Of a stretch of 64,000 nt of DNA, positions 45,021-53,086 are shown one piece after another. A program made the translations under genes and the position numbers. The DNA comes from Rossellomorea aquimaris (GTDB lineage: Bacteria; Bacillota; Bacilli; Bacillales; Bacillaceae_B), in NCBI RefSeq assembly GCF_020172085.1, contig NZ_JAIVAT010000003.1, positions 310,001 through 374,000 on the forward strand. The letters are read 5' to 3'. The notes beneath the pieces are model-generated. The model was not told the DNA's origin. It searched no databases and saw only the letters and a program-made list of their open reading frames with translations. The stretch's first letter is position 1, and each line of letters starts with the position of its first letter.

Positions 45021-45626
45021 ATGGCAAATATAATTGGATTAACAGGTGGAATTGCCAGTGGAAAGAGCACAGTATCCACCATGTTAAACGAAAAAGGATA
45101 TACCATCATTGATGCAGACCTGGCTGCCCGAATGGTCGTAGAAGTCGGTCAGCCCGCCTATCTTGCAATCGTTGAGGAATTTGGTGACGGTATCCTTCAC
45201 GAAAACGATACAACCATCAACCGAGAAAAGCTCGGTCAGATCATCTTTAACTCGGAAGAAAAAAGAAAAAAACTGAATAGTATCGTGCATCCAGCTGTAA
45301 GAAGCATGATGCTTCAGCATAAAGACGAAGCTATTGCATCAGGAAAAAACACCATATTCATGGATATCCCCTTATTATTTGAGAGCGACCTGACGTGGAT
45401 GGTGGATCGCACCCTCGTGGTATACGTGAACGAAGAAACCCAGCTCTCACGCTTAATGGAACGGAATCACTTCAATCGCGAAGATGCATCATCCCGAATC
45501 GCTTCCCAATTCCCCCTGAAGGATAAAGTCAACCTTGCCGACGCAGTCATCGACAACAACGGATCACTGCATGAAACAAAGGAACAGCTTGAATCCCTCA
45601 TAGTGAAATGGGACCTGAAACCATAG
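45021..45626 (+). CDS. coaE: Dephospho-CoA kinase
   Basis: 201-residue CoaE, last step of coenzyme A synthesis. The P-loop GLTGGIASGKSTV is at about 6-18; DADLAARMVV (substrate Asp), DIPLLFES and QLSRLMERNHFNREDASSRI complete the signature. It is last in the polA-mutM-ytaF-coaE run and is followed by a terminator. RBS GGAAAGGAT is modest. Confidence 0.96.
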   Translation: MANIIGLTGGIASGKSTVSTMLNEKGYTIIDADLAARMVVEVGQPAYLAIVEEFGDGILHENDTTINREKLGQIIFNSEEKRKKLNSIVHPAVRSMMLQHKDEAIASGKNTIFMDIPLLFESDLTWMVDRTLVVYVNEETQLSRLMERNHFNREDASSRIASQFPLKDKVNLADAVIDNNGSLHETKEQLESLIVKWDLKP

Positions 45627-45637
45627 CATGACAAATG

Positions 45638-45668
45638 ACCGACAAGGAGCCCCTTGTCGGTTTTTTTA
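45638..45668 (+). terminator. Rho-independent terminator
   Basis: 10-bp stem ACCGACAAGG (45638-45647) with CCTTGTCGGT (45652-45661), then T7. Confidence 0.9.
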
Positions 45669-45725
45669 TTGACAGTTTGTGAATATTTGAAAGTTGGATG
45701 TCACTTTAAAATTCTTATTCTCAAA

Positions 45726-45852
45726 GTTGAGTGGAGCGGAAGGTGCTCGACTCCTGCGGGAAAGCTGGACAGGTGAGACCCCACAGGCGCTTGCGCCGAG
45801 GAGGCTCACCGCCAGCCCCGCGGAAAGCGAGCATCCTGGAGCGGAACTCAAC
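45726..45852. repeat. REP-like palindromic element, copy A
   Basis: Element of about 127 bp bounded by GTTGAGT and ACTCAAC. Contains CTCGACTCCTGCGGGAAAGC, GAGACCCCACAGGCGC, GAGGAGGCTCA, CCCCGCGGAAAGCGAGCA and TGGAGCGGAA, in that order. The ends and inner blocks can pair into a long cruciform. Similar copies are at 47318, 57608 and 57891. Short ORFs inside are not genes. Confidence 0.85.
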
Positions 45853-45998
45853 CAGCACATACTTCACAGGAAAATGTAAGCGATGCCATTGAAAATACGT
45901 ATGATTCCACCTTAATAAAATATACATACAATAAGCCTATTTGTCAGAATAATAAAACATTAAAAATCCGCAAAATACTTATTAACTAATTCTCCAAA

Positions 45999-46042
45999 TA
46001 TGTTATACTATTTTTAGCAAATAAACATATAAGTATAACATT
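45999..46042. promoter_or_regulatory. Paired CcpN-like operators over the gapB promoter
   Basis: TATGTTATACT (45999-46009) fits the CcpN consensus TRTGHYATAYW fully. An inverted copy (46032-46042) fits with one change. The first overlaps an extended -10, TGTTATACT. gapB is a known CcpN target in B. subtilis, repressed on glycolytic carbon. Confidence 0.65.
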
Positions 46043-46064
46043 AATATAGAGGGGAGCCGGATTT

Positions 46065-47093
46065 ATGAAGGCGAAAATTGCAATCAATGGTTTTGGACGT
46101 ATTGGAAGAATGGTTTTCAGAAAAGCAATCTTAGAGGATAACTTAGAGGTTGTAGCCATCAACGCAAGCTACCCTGCTGAAACGTTAGCCCATTTAATAA
46201 AGTATGACACAAATCATGGCACATTCCAGGCAGATGTAGTGGCAGAAGATGATGCACTCATCATCAACGGTAAACGTGTCCTGCTATTAAGCAATCGTGA
46301 TCCTAAAGCATTACCTTGGAATGAATTGAATATTGATATCGTGATTGAAGCGACTGGGAAATTCAATTCAAAGGACAAAGCGAGCCTTCATTTAGAAGCG
46401 GGAGCGAAAAAAGTCATCCTTACAGCCCCTGGGAAAAATGAGGACGTTACCATTGTGATGGGAGTAAATGAAAGCGCATTAAATATTGAGGAACACAGTG
46501 TGATTTCCAACGCTTCCTGCACGACGAACTGCCTGGCTCCTGTTGCAAAAGTACTGGATGAGCAGTTCGGAATTGAAAACGGTCTCATGACGACCGTGCA
46601 TGCGTACACGAATGATCAAAAGAATATCGACAATCCGCATAAAGACTTGAGAAGAGCAAGAGCTTGCGGACAATCAATCATTCCGACGACTACCGGTGCA
46701 GCAAAAGCATTATCATTGGTTCTTCCACAGCTTAACGGGAAGCTTCATGGAATGGCTTTACGCGTGCCGACTCCTAACGTTTCACTAGTAGATCTGGTTG
46801 TAGATGTGAAAAGAGACGTGACGGTTGAAGAAATCAATGAAGCCTTCATTACAGCATCCCTTGGTTCCCTGCATGGAGTGCTTCAATACACGACTGAACC
46901 ATTGGTTTCAATCGACTTCAATACAAATCCTCACTCCGCGATCATCGACGGCTTATCCACGATGGTCATGGGGAGCCGAAAAGTGAAGGTATTGGCTTGG
47001 TATGATAATGAATGGGGTTACTCATGCCGTGTCGTAGACCTGGCTAAATTCGTCGCGAGCAAAATGAATGCCAAACAAGAAGTCAACGTTTGA
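46065..47093 (+). CDS. gapB: Glyceraldehyde-3-phosphate dehydrogenase, gluconeogenic type
   Basis: 342-residue GAPDH. INGFGRIGRMVFRKA starts the Rossmann fold; the active site is SNASCTTNCLAPV with the catalytic Cys (about 152-156), then TTVHAYTNDQKNIDNPHKDLRRARA and WYDNEWGYSCRVVDL. The sequence matches GapB rather than glycolytic GapA: the N-terminal ASYPAETLAHLIKYDTNHG lacks the acidic residue pattern typical of NAD-specific GapA, and it neighbours speD as in B. subtilis. It runs in the gluconeogenic direction with NADP. CcpN-type operators lie upstream. GAGGGGAG is before ATG. Confidence 0.94.
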   Translation: MKAKIAINGFGRIGRMVFRKAILEDNLEVVAINASYPAETLAHLIKYDTNHGTFQADVVAEDDALIINGKRVLLLSNRDPKALPWNELNIDIVIEATGKFNSKDKASLHLEAGAKKVILTAPGKNEDVTIVMGVNESALNIEEHSVISNASCTTNCLAPVAKVLDEQFGIENGLMTTVHAYTNDQKNIDNPHKDLRRARACGQSIIPTTTGAAKALSLVLPQLNGKLHGMALRVPTPNVSLVDLVVDVKRDVTVEEINEAFITASLGSLHGVLQYTTEPLVSIDFNTNPHSAIIDGLSTMVMGSRKVKVLAWYDNEWGYSCRVVDLAKFVASKMNAKQEVNV

Positions 47094-47125
47094 AAGAACC
47101 AACATAAACAATAAAGCGAATCATA

Positions 47126-47163
47126 GGAACGCACCTGTTTCGGGTGCGTTCTTTTCTTTTTTT
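47126..47163 (+). terminator. Rho-independent terminator
   Basis: 9-bp stem GAACGCACC (47127-47135) with GGTGCGTTC (47143-47151), then a T-rich run. Confidence 0.88.
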
Positions 47164-47317
47164 ACACGCTTTAGGAAGGACAAAGGGAAGTATATTCTTA
47201 TAAGTAGTGGAGACATCTAGTTGCTACTGGTTAAAGTTTGTTTGGAAACTTTATGCTTTTAAAAAAAGCTGATTAGTACTATCAATAAATAGTGTAACTA
47301 AATTAGAATCACAGAGT

Positions 47318-47440
47318 GGATTGTAGCGGAAGGCACTTGACTCCTGCGGGAATAGCGGGAAAGTTGAGACCCCACAGGGCAAAGCCCGAGGAGGCTCAAC
47401 TCACGCCCCGCCGGAAAGCAAGTGCTTGGAGCGGAAAGGA
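47318..47440. repeat. REP-like palindromic element, copy B
   Basis: Same block order as copy A: GGCACTTGACTCCTGCGGGA, TTGAGACCCCACAGGGC, GAGGAGGCTCAACTCACGCC, CCGGAAAGCAAGTGC and TTGGAGCGGAAA. Lies in the gapB-speD spacer. An 87-codon ORF through it is not credible. Confidence 0.85.
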
Positions 47441-47539
47441 ACGGTCTTCAAAGAAAACGAGATCTCTCTACTATGCTCTTTATTTAAAAAGAGAAAAGGA
47501 TTTTACTTTTATATGGTTAAAAAACTTTATAAAAATTTA

Positions 47540-47568
47540 TTGCAAAAGAGATTTAAACAAAGTATACT
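47540..47568 (+). promoter_or_regulatory. Probable SigA promoter of speD
   Basis: TTGCAA (47540-47545), 17 bases, TATACT (47563-47568). Predicted transcript start near 47575 gives a leader of about 150 nt. Confidence 0.7.
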
Positions 47569-47605
47569 ATTTTTCGTGAACTTCTTATTAGCAAATGAAT
47601 ACTGA

Positions 47606-47718
47606 TTTAACTACTTAAAGGGTTAGGACCTCTTCGGACTAACTTTCCCCCGTGGTAGTTAAGATTTTGCCAAAGGATCTGTTCATTTTGACGAAAAAAA
47701 TCATGTCAAAGGGGGAAA
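47606..47718 (+). promoter_or_regulatory. Structured speD leader, candidate translational riboswitch
   Basis: P1 pairs 47607-47614 with 47655-47662 (8 bp perfect: TTAACTAC/GTAGTTAA). Inside it P2 pairs GTTAG 47622-47626 with CTAAC 47639-47643. The P1 loop then has TTTCCCCC (47644-47651), complementary to GGGGGAAA (47711-47718), which is the ribosome binding site: pairing would form a pseudoknot and block translation. A further hairpin, 47686-47692 with 47705-47711, sits just before the RBS. It is not any riboswitch class I recognise. Confidence 0.5.
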
Positions 47719-47725
47719 TACGAAA

Positions 47726-48106
47726 ATGGAAACAATGGGACGTCATGTAATCTCTGAATTATGGGGTTGCGATTTTGAAAAATTAAACGATGTAGTAGGA
47801 ATTGAGAAAACATTCGTAGATGCTGCGCTTAAATCAGGTGCAGAAGTTCGTGAGGTGGCTTTCCACAAATTTGCTCCTCAAGGTGTAAGTGGAGTGGTAA
47901 TCATCTCAGAATCACATTTAACGATCCACAGTTTTCCTGAACATGGTTATGCCAGTATTGATGTATATACTTGCGGTGATTTAGATCCTAATATCGCTGC
48001 TGAATATATTGCTGATGCTCTTGGTGCTGACACACGCGAAACAATCGAATTGCCGCGTGGTATGGGTCCAGTACAAGTGAAAAAGTCTCAGGCTCAAGCC
48101 CTTTAA
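47726..48106 (+). CDS. speD: S-adenosylmethionine decarboxylase proenzyme
   Basis: 126-residue prokaryotic (class 1B) AdoMet decarboxylase, making the aminopropyl donor for spermidine. The protein cleaves itself before Ser63 ([16 protein letters not shown]) to form the pyruvoyl group; the assisting H68 and C83 (VYTCGD) are present. Length and position next to gapB match B. subtilis SpeD. The RBS GGGGGAAA lies eight bases before ATG and can be paired by the leader, so control by substrate or product at translation is plausible but untested. Confidence 0.96.
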   Translation: METMGRHVISELWGCDFEKLNDVVGIEKTFVDAALKSGAEVREVAFHKFAPQGVSGVVIISESHLTIHSFPEHGYASIDVYTCGDLDPNIAAEYIADALGADTRETIELPRGMGPVQVKKSQAQAL

Positions 48107-48120
48107 TCGATAATAACTCA

Positions 48121-48153
48121 GAAGAGATGCGTGTTTCATGCATCTCTTTTTTT
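48121..48153 (+). terminator. Rho-independent terminator
   Basis: 9-bp stem AAGAGATGC (48122-48130) with GCATCTCTT (48140-48148), then T-run. Confidence 0.88.
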
Positions 48154-48239
48154 GTGCGCTCCTTCACTGTGCATTATTATGGGTTTTTCAATTTTGCCTT
48201 TTCGTGTAAAATAAGGGTAACTAAAGGGAGGAACTTGAA

Positions 48240-48620
48240 ATGAGTGGATTACGTACCCTATTAAAACGATTTCAATCGGAATGTGAAACATCCGATCAGC
48301 ATGAAGATAAAGAACTGCAATCACGCTATTATAAATCCATGCATCAAGGTGCATTTAATGCAGTACTAGGTCTGTTCTCATCGGCCGAGTACGATGTGAT
48401 CTCACAGTCCAAAGATAGAGGGGAAATCACGGTCCGGAAAAACGGAACGCCCCAATTGTTCATCGTCGCCACGGTCATCACGGTGAGACCGCTTGAAACG
48501 GCAGTCGATTTCAAAATTAGTGCAGATAAAGGAAAGATCTTTGGTACATATACCGTTTTAAAAGCACAGATCAGTCATTATTATCACCAGCTTGATAGTG
48601 AGTTGACCAAAGCGAAATAA
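48240..48620 (+). CDS. Conserved cytosolic protein of unknown function
   Basis: 126 residues with no membrane segment or known catalytic motif. The N-terminal half is helical and charged ([20 protein letters not shown]), and the C-terminal half has the beta pattern [19 protein letters not shown] then [27 protein letters not shown] lies eight bases before ATG, and codon use is normal, so it is a real gene. It precedes nrdR by 82 bases. I do not recognise the family. Confidence 0.75.
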   Translation: MSGLRTLLKRFQSECETSDQHEDKELQSRYYKSMHQGAFNAVLGLFSSAEYDVISQSKDRGEITVRKNGTPQLFIVATVITVRPLETAVDFKISADKGKIFGTYTVLKAQISHYYHQLDSELTKAK

Positions 48621-48702
48621 CGGTAAATCCTTCAGAAGCTTGTGTAAGTCGCGGCTTTTTTATATGATGAAGGTAATAGTTTGTAATAACGGAGCTGATA
48701 TT

Positions 48703-49158
48703 ATGAAGTGCCCGTCTTGCCAGCATAATGGTACACGAGTAGTGGACTCCCGTCCTGCTGATGAAGGACGTTCAATCAGAAGAAGAAGAGAATGCGAAGT
48801 ATGCAATTTTCGCTTTACGACCTTTGAGAAGGTTGAAGAGCTTCCTTTGATTGTCGTGAAAAAAGAAGGGGTAAGAGAAGAGTTTAGTCGAGAAAAGATT
48901 TTGAGAGGGCTGATCAAGGCCTGCGAGAAGCGCCCTGTTCCTCTTGAGAGGTTAGAAAAGATCTCAACGGATATTGAAAAGGATCTTCGGAATCAAGGTG
49001 CTTCCGAAGTAGAATCTGTGAAGATCGGTGAGATGGTCATGGATCATCTTGCTAAAGTAGATGAAGTGGCATATGTCCGTTTTGCATCCGTATATCGACA
49101 ATTTAAAGATATTAATGTATTTATAGACGAATTAAAAGAATTGATAAAAAAAGAGTAG
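48703..49158 (+). CDS. nrdR: Transcriptional repressor NrdR
   Basis: 151-residue NrdR, repressor of ribonucleotide reductase genes. The zinc ribbon uses C3, C6, C31 and C34 ([18 protein letters not shown]). The ATP-cone (about 46-136) begins [20 protein letters not shown]. It senses ATP/dATP levels. ATG 48703 is the family start; the frame is open to 48640 but without reason. In the conserved order speD-nrdR-dnaB-dnaI. Confidence 0.96.
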   Translation: MKCPSCQHNGTRVVDSRPADEGRSIRRRRECEVCNFRFTTFEKVEELPLIVVKKEGVREEFSREKILRGLIKACEKRPVPLERLEKISTDIEKDLRNQGASEVESVKIGEMVMDHLAKVDEVAYVRFASVYRQFKDINVFIDELKELIKKE

Positions 49159-49225
49159 AAGAATGAGCTGAAGATGATATTCTTTAGCTCTTTTCTCTTT
49201 ATTTATTGAAAGGTAGAATCCAACT

Positions 49226-50614
49226 ATGATGAAGAAGCATTGGAATGAAATACAACCGATCGATCACTACACGGTAGCGACTAATGGGATGCTTCAGGAA
49301 TATGACCGGAAAATCATCACATTTCTATACCAGCCTTTAATCGGTTCCGTATGCTACAGCCTCTATATGAGCCTGTGGGGGGAAGTAGAGGAAAACCGTC
49401 TATGGTCAACGAATTCCACTCACTATCATCTGATGAACGTTCTGTCTGTCAACCTTCAGGATGTTTATGAAGCAAGGATGAAGCTTGAAGGAATTGGGTT
49501 GTTGAAGGTTTATGTAAAAAAGGATGATGAAGACCGCCGTTTTCTGTATGAACTGCAGTCGCCATTGTCTCCTAAGGAATTCTTTCATGATGGTATGCTG
49601 AATGTGTATTTATACCGCAAGATCGGCCGGACCCATTACTTGCGTTTGAAGAAATTTTTTACGGATGCGTCGGTTGATCACGATCATTACACCGATATCA
49701 CACGTTCCTTTCAAGATGTGTTTACATCGGAACCGATCAATTTTCTTCACCATGATGCAAATATGGATTCCGAGACTGCCTCTGGTGAACAATATATGAA
49801 ATACGGAAAGAATGATGGACTGGCCCTGGACGAAGTCGATTTCGACTTTCAATTATTGCTTGGCGGGTTATCTGAATCCATGGTTCCCCGGAAAGCTTTT
49901 ACGGAAAAAGTGAAGGAAACCGTATTGAAGCTGAGCTATCTTTATGGAATCAATCCCCTTCAAATGAAAAATATCGTCTTAAGCTCCCTGGATGCCGATG
50001 ATTCAATCGATATTGAATTGCTGCGTAAAACGGCACGGGACTGGTATGGCATGCAAACCGGAGACCAACTGCCCGATTTGACAACCAGACTTGAGCTAAA
50101 GAAACCCGAGGTGCGCGATCAACCGCTTTCTCAGGAAGAAGAGCTCATTGATTATCTGGAAACCACGTCACCGAAGGATGTGTTATCAGACATATCCAAT
50201 GGCGGGTCACCTTCAAAGGCGGATCTTCAGGCCGTTGAAGAAGTACTCATGGCCCAAAAACTGCCGATCGGCGTCATGAATGTGCTGATTCAATATGTTC
50301 TGTTGAAAACGGATATGAAGTTGACAAAGGGATACATGGAGAAAATTGCGTCTCATTGGTCCAGGAAGAAAGTGAAGACGGCTAGTGAAGCGATGGATCT
50401 CGCCAAAAAAGAACATAAGCAGTACATGGAGTGGGCGGAAGGTAAGAAGGAAACGAAATCGAACAGGCGGAGAAAGCCGATTCGTACAGAGAAGCTTCCG
50501 GACTGGTTTAAGGAAGAGGAAACCACTGTAGAATCCGACACGTCTTCTGACGGATACGACTTTGAAGCGGAAAAGAAAAAACTCGAAGAAGAATTAAAAA
50601 ATTTTCGGAAGTAG
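49226..50614 (+). CDS. dnaB: Replication initiation and membrane attachment protein DnaB
   Basis: 462-residue Gram-positive DnaB (not the helicase), which with DnaD and DnaI loads the replicative helicase. The N-terminal winged-helix part begins HWNEIQPIDHYTVATNGMLQ; a C-terminal DDBH2-like helical module is at about 320-400 (VEEVLMAQKLPIGVMNVLIQ, YMEKIASHWSRKKVKTASEA), followed by a basic, then acidic tail. Two adjacent ATGs (49226, 49229) are possible. It is adjacent to dnaI, stop at 50614. Confidence 0.94.
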   Translation: MMKKHWNEIQPIDHYTVATNGMLQEYDRKIITFLYQPLIGSVCYSLYMSLWGEVEENRLWSTNSTHYHLMNVLSVNLQDVYEARMKLEGIGLLKVYVKKDDEDRRFLYELQSPLSPKEFFHDGMLNVYLYRKIGRTHYLRLKKFFTDASVDHDHYTDITRSFQDVFTSEPINFLHHDANMDSETASGEQYMKYGKNDGLALDEVDFDFQLLLGGLSESMVPRKAFTEKVKETVLKLSYLYGINPLQMKNIVLSSLDADDSIDIELLRKTARDWYGMQTGDQLPDLTTRLELKKPEVRDQPLSQEEELIDYLETTSPKDVLSDISNGGSPSKADLQAVEEVLMAQKLPIGVMNVLIQYVLLKTDMKLTKGYMEKIASHWSRKKVKTASEAMDLAKKEHKQYMEWAEGKKETKSNRRRKPIRTEKLPDWFKEEETTVESDTSSDGYDFEAEKKKLEEELKNFRK

Positions 50615-50626
50615 GTGAACATAACG

Positions 50627-51559
50627 GTGGAGAAAATAAATAACACCCTAAAACGGTTGGCGACTTCTGGTTCGTTTCAACAACGATATGAACAAATGAA
50701 AAAAGAGATCTTGGAAAATAGTGATGTGAAGGATTTTATCCGCAGGAATGAAGGTGTTGTAACAGCTGAAATGGTCAATGGTAGCCTGATGAAGCTGTAT
50801 GAATACATCTCGCAAAGCAAGGAATGCCGGTACTGCCCATCCTTACAGGAATGTAAGAATATGATGGAAGGTTATGACCCTCATTTAGTGATCAGAGGCA
50901 ACACCATCGACATCGATTATCATCGCTGTCCCCGCAAGGTCATCCATGATGAAAGAACGAGTGCTCAGCGCTTGATCAAAAGCTTATATGTACCGAAAGA
51001 TATTTTACAAGCGTCTTTCCAGACACTCGAGCTTGATTCGAAAAGCCGCCTGGAAGCTGTGCGTTTGGCAAAGAATTTCGTAGAGACATATCAAGAAGGA
51101 ACCAAGATGAAAGGTCTTTATTTTTACGGAAAATTCGGGGTAGGCAAATCCTATCTGTTGGGAGCCATGGCTAACGAACTTGCTGAGAAAAAAATAGCTT
51201 CCTTAATCGTATACGTTCCAGAGTTCTTCCGGGAAATCAAACAATCACTTGGTGATAATTCGGTCAATGAAAAACTCGAGATGGTGAAAACAGCACCGAT
51301 CCTCATGCTTGATGATATCGGAGCAGAAACGATGTCGAGTTGGGGAAGGGATGAAATCCTTGGAACCATCCTCCAGTATCGGATGCTTGAAAACCTGCCG
51401 ACATTCTTCACCTCCAACTTCAACTTCAGCGAGCTGACCCATCACCTGACGTACAGTCAGCGCGGGGAAGAAGAAAAGTTGAAGGCTGCACGGATCATGG
51501 AGCGAATCAAGTATTTGTCGAAGCCAGTGTTGATTGATGGTAAGAATAGAAGAGAATAG
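50627..51559 (+). CDS. dnaI: Primosomal protein DnaI (helicase loader)
   Basis: 310-residue AAA+ helicase loader. The N-terminal domain has a zinc site, C67, C70, C76 and the H99-x-C101 pair (CRYCPSLQEC; YHRCPRK), which binds the helicase. The ATPase part has Walker A FYGKFGVGKSYLLG and Walker B PILMLDDIGAE. GTG 50627 is chosen because AGGTGA ends eight bases before it and the N-terminus then fits DnaI; the frame also contains GTG at 50615. Follows dnaB by 12 bases. Confidence 0.94.
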   Translation: MEKINNTLKRLATSGSFQQRYEQMKKEILENSDVKDFIRRNEGVVTAEMVNGSLMKLYEYISQSKECRYCPSLQECKNMMEGYDPHLVIRGNTIDIDYHRCPRKVIHDERTSAQRLIKSLYVPKDILQASFQTLELDSKSRLEAVRLAKNFVETYQEGTKMKGLYFYGKFGVGKSYLLGAMANELAEKKIASLIVYVPEFFREIKQSLGDNSVNEKLEMVKTAPILMLDDIGAETMSSWGRDEILGTILQYRMLENLPTFFTSNFNFSELTHHLTYSQRGEEEKLKAARIMERIKYLSKPVLIDGKNRRE

Positions 51560-51567
51560 GTTGATGG

Positions 51568-51600
51568 AGAGGGAATCGGATGCGGTTTCCTTTCTTTTTT
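51568..51600 (+). terminator. Weak terminator after dnaI
   Basis: Imperfect stem GAGGGAA/TTTCCTTT around a short GC loop, then T7. Confidence 0.5.
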
Positions 51601-51642
51601 TATGAGATAATGATGCTGGGTTATTTGCATTATTTGTTAAAT

Positions 51643-51735
51643 GGCTGGATTTTTTGAGATTTCGGTCGGTTTTTCAAAGGAAACGGCCGGATTATCGGCG
51701 AAAACGGCTGGAATGTCACATCGAACAGTCAACCA
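51643..51735. repeat. 21-bp-period motif array 4 (GGCYGGATT)
   Basis: GGCTGGATT 51643, GGTCGGTTT 51664, GGCCGGATT 51685, GGCTGGAAT 51706 and a decayed GTCAACC 51727, each exactly 21 bases apart. Different core from arrays 1-3 but the same spacing. It lies between dnaI and ytxC. Confidence 0.7.
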
Positions 51736-51853
51736 TGGCTGAATCAGCCCCAAATAGCCCTTCCCCAAAAAGAAATTCACTCATCAACTTCTAATTTATA
51801 CAAGCCTCCCATATATATAAATCAGGGAATTGGGTTTAAGGAGGCGAGAAAGT

Positions 51854-52720
51854 TTGATTGAATTTATTTTCAAGCAAAAAAATGATGCAATAAAGCTTCA
51901 AGAATACCTTAATAAAGAGTTCATCCAATCATGGTTCCATGAAACACTCTTTCAACATAAAACTCACTATAATCTGACGATTGAGGTTTCCCCCTTCTTC
52001 AAGGAGAGAGAAAAGCTGTTCAACGGGGTTTCTAAATTCGTCATGAATGATAAATGTATGGATTGGTCCGAATCAGTCCTGCGGGAAAATTACTTTTATG
52101 AAGATATTGATGAAATCAATCAAATTTTAGAAATTGTGTCAGAGATGAGGATGGGGGAGCGTCCGGAATTGATGGAGCTGGTCGGGGAATGGGACGAATC
52201 AGGTTGCGTCCGTGACAGTTTGGAACATTTGATGGAAGGGAAGGCACCCATATCATTCGACTCCTTTAGCAAATTTAGGTTGAAGAAGCTTCAGGAGAGG
52301 ATTATCCTGATGGTTGATCTGGCCATAGAAGAATATAAGATGGAGCAGGAATACCAGATGTTTGTTCATATGCTCAGGGAGTATCTTGCGTCCAGGGAAC
52401 AGAAGATGTGTACAATCCATTTATATTCGACGGGTTATGGTTTCCGATTTTTTGATGAAGATATGAAAGAAGTGACCCGGCAGGAATTGACGAAGGCGAT
52501 TGATAAGCGCTTGCTGACGAATCATCCATTATACGTTGATTCGTACACCATCGCGCCGTTATTATCCCTTGCCCCGGAGAAAATCCTCGTTTATGGCAAT
52601 GGTGACCACCAATTGATCAGGACCCTTCAAAATATTTTTGAAGAGCGGATCGACCTTTTGCCGTTGAGTTATTTTCCTGATACTCTCTTATATCCTTCAT
52701 GGGATATCGCGAATGAATAG
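51854..52720 (+). CDS. ytxC: Sporulation protein YtxC
   Basis: 288 residues, soluble, mostly helical. It begins (TTG 51854) LIEFIFKQKNDAIKLQEYL and has the family-like RIILMVDLAIEEYKMEQEYQMFVHMLREYL (quoted over two helices) with a C-terminal IHLYSTGYGFRFFDEDMKEV then PLLSLAPEKILVYG. TTG 51854 is 8 bases after AAGGAGG (51839-51845). Position between dnaI and thrS matches B. subtilis ytxC, a putative sporulation protein of unknown mechanism. Confidence 0.85.
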   Translation: MIEFIFKQKNDAIKLQEYLNKEFIQSWFHETLFQHKTHYNLTIEVSPFFKEREKLFNGVSKFVMNDKCMDWSESVLRENYFYEDIDEINQILEIVSEMRMGERPELMELVGEWDESGCVRDSLEHLMEGKAPISFDSFSKFRLKKLQERIILMVDLAIEEYKMEQEYQMFVHMLREYLASREQKMCTIHLYSTGYGFRFFDEDMKEVTRQELTKAIDKRLLTNHPLYVDSYTIAPLLSLAPEKILVYGNGDHQLIRTLQNIFEERIDLLPLSYFPDTLLYPSWDIANE

Positions 52721-52722
52721 GC

Positions 52723-52751
52723 TTGCTTTTCCAAGCATAACCGATTATAAT
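52723..52751 (+). promoter_or_regulatory. Probable SigA promoter of thrS
   Basis: TTGCTT (52723-52728), 17 bases, TATAAT (52746-52751). Confidence 0.75.
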
Positions 52752-52764
52752 ACCTACATAATAA

Positions 52765-53052
52765 GTCAATAAATAAAGGTTATGATGAGGACAAGAATAT
52801 TTCTATTCTATTCACAGAGAGGGAAGTCACAAGGCTGCAAGCTTCCTAATTCGTTAGGGATATTTACCACCTCGGAACTGCAATCATGAACTGGGTCATA
52901 CAGGATTCACAGTAATGATTGACGGCTAAATGTCGTTATTCGTTTTCAATGAAGTCATTGTCTGTTTATTCGCATTCAATGAGAAGTTGGGTGGAACCAC
53001 GAGATTACTTACTAACCTCGTCCCTTCAAATGTGAAGGGGCGGGGTTTTTTA
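52765..53052 (+). promoter_or_regulatory. T-box riboswitch, threonyl-tRNA specific
   Basis: Stem I with AGAGAGGGAAGTC...GCTTCC distal part; the specifier position before ACCTC reads ACC (52866-52868), a Thr codon. The T-box TGGGTGGAACCACG is at 52988-53001 and the terminator stem 53014-53026 with 53035-53047 precedes T6. Uncharged tRNA-Thr would allow read-through into thrS. Confidence 0.93.
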
Positions 53053-53086
53053 TGTTTTTTAACGATACTTTAAGGAGTGAAATCAC

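Noticed and set aside
45666-45927. ORFs in the coaE-gapB gap
   Set aside because: Lie within or across the REP-like copy A; proline/arginine/serine-rich translations, no RBS.
47316-47579. 87-codon ORF upstream of speD
   Set aside because: Starts in REP-like copy B and runs into the speD promoter.
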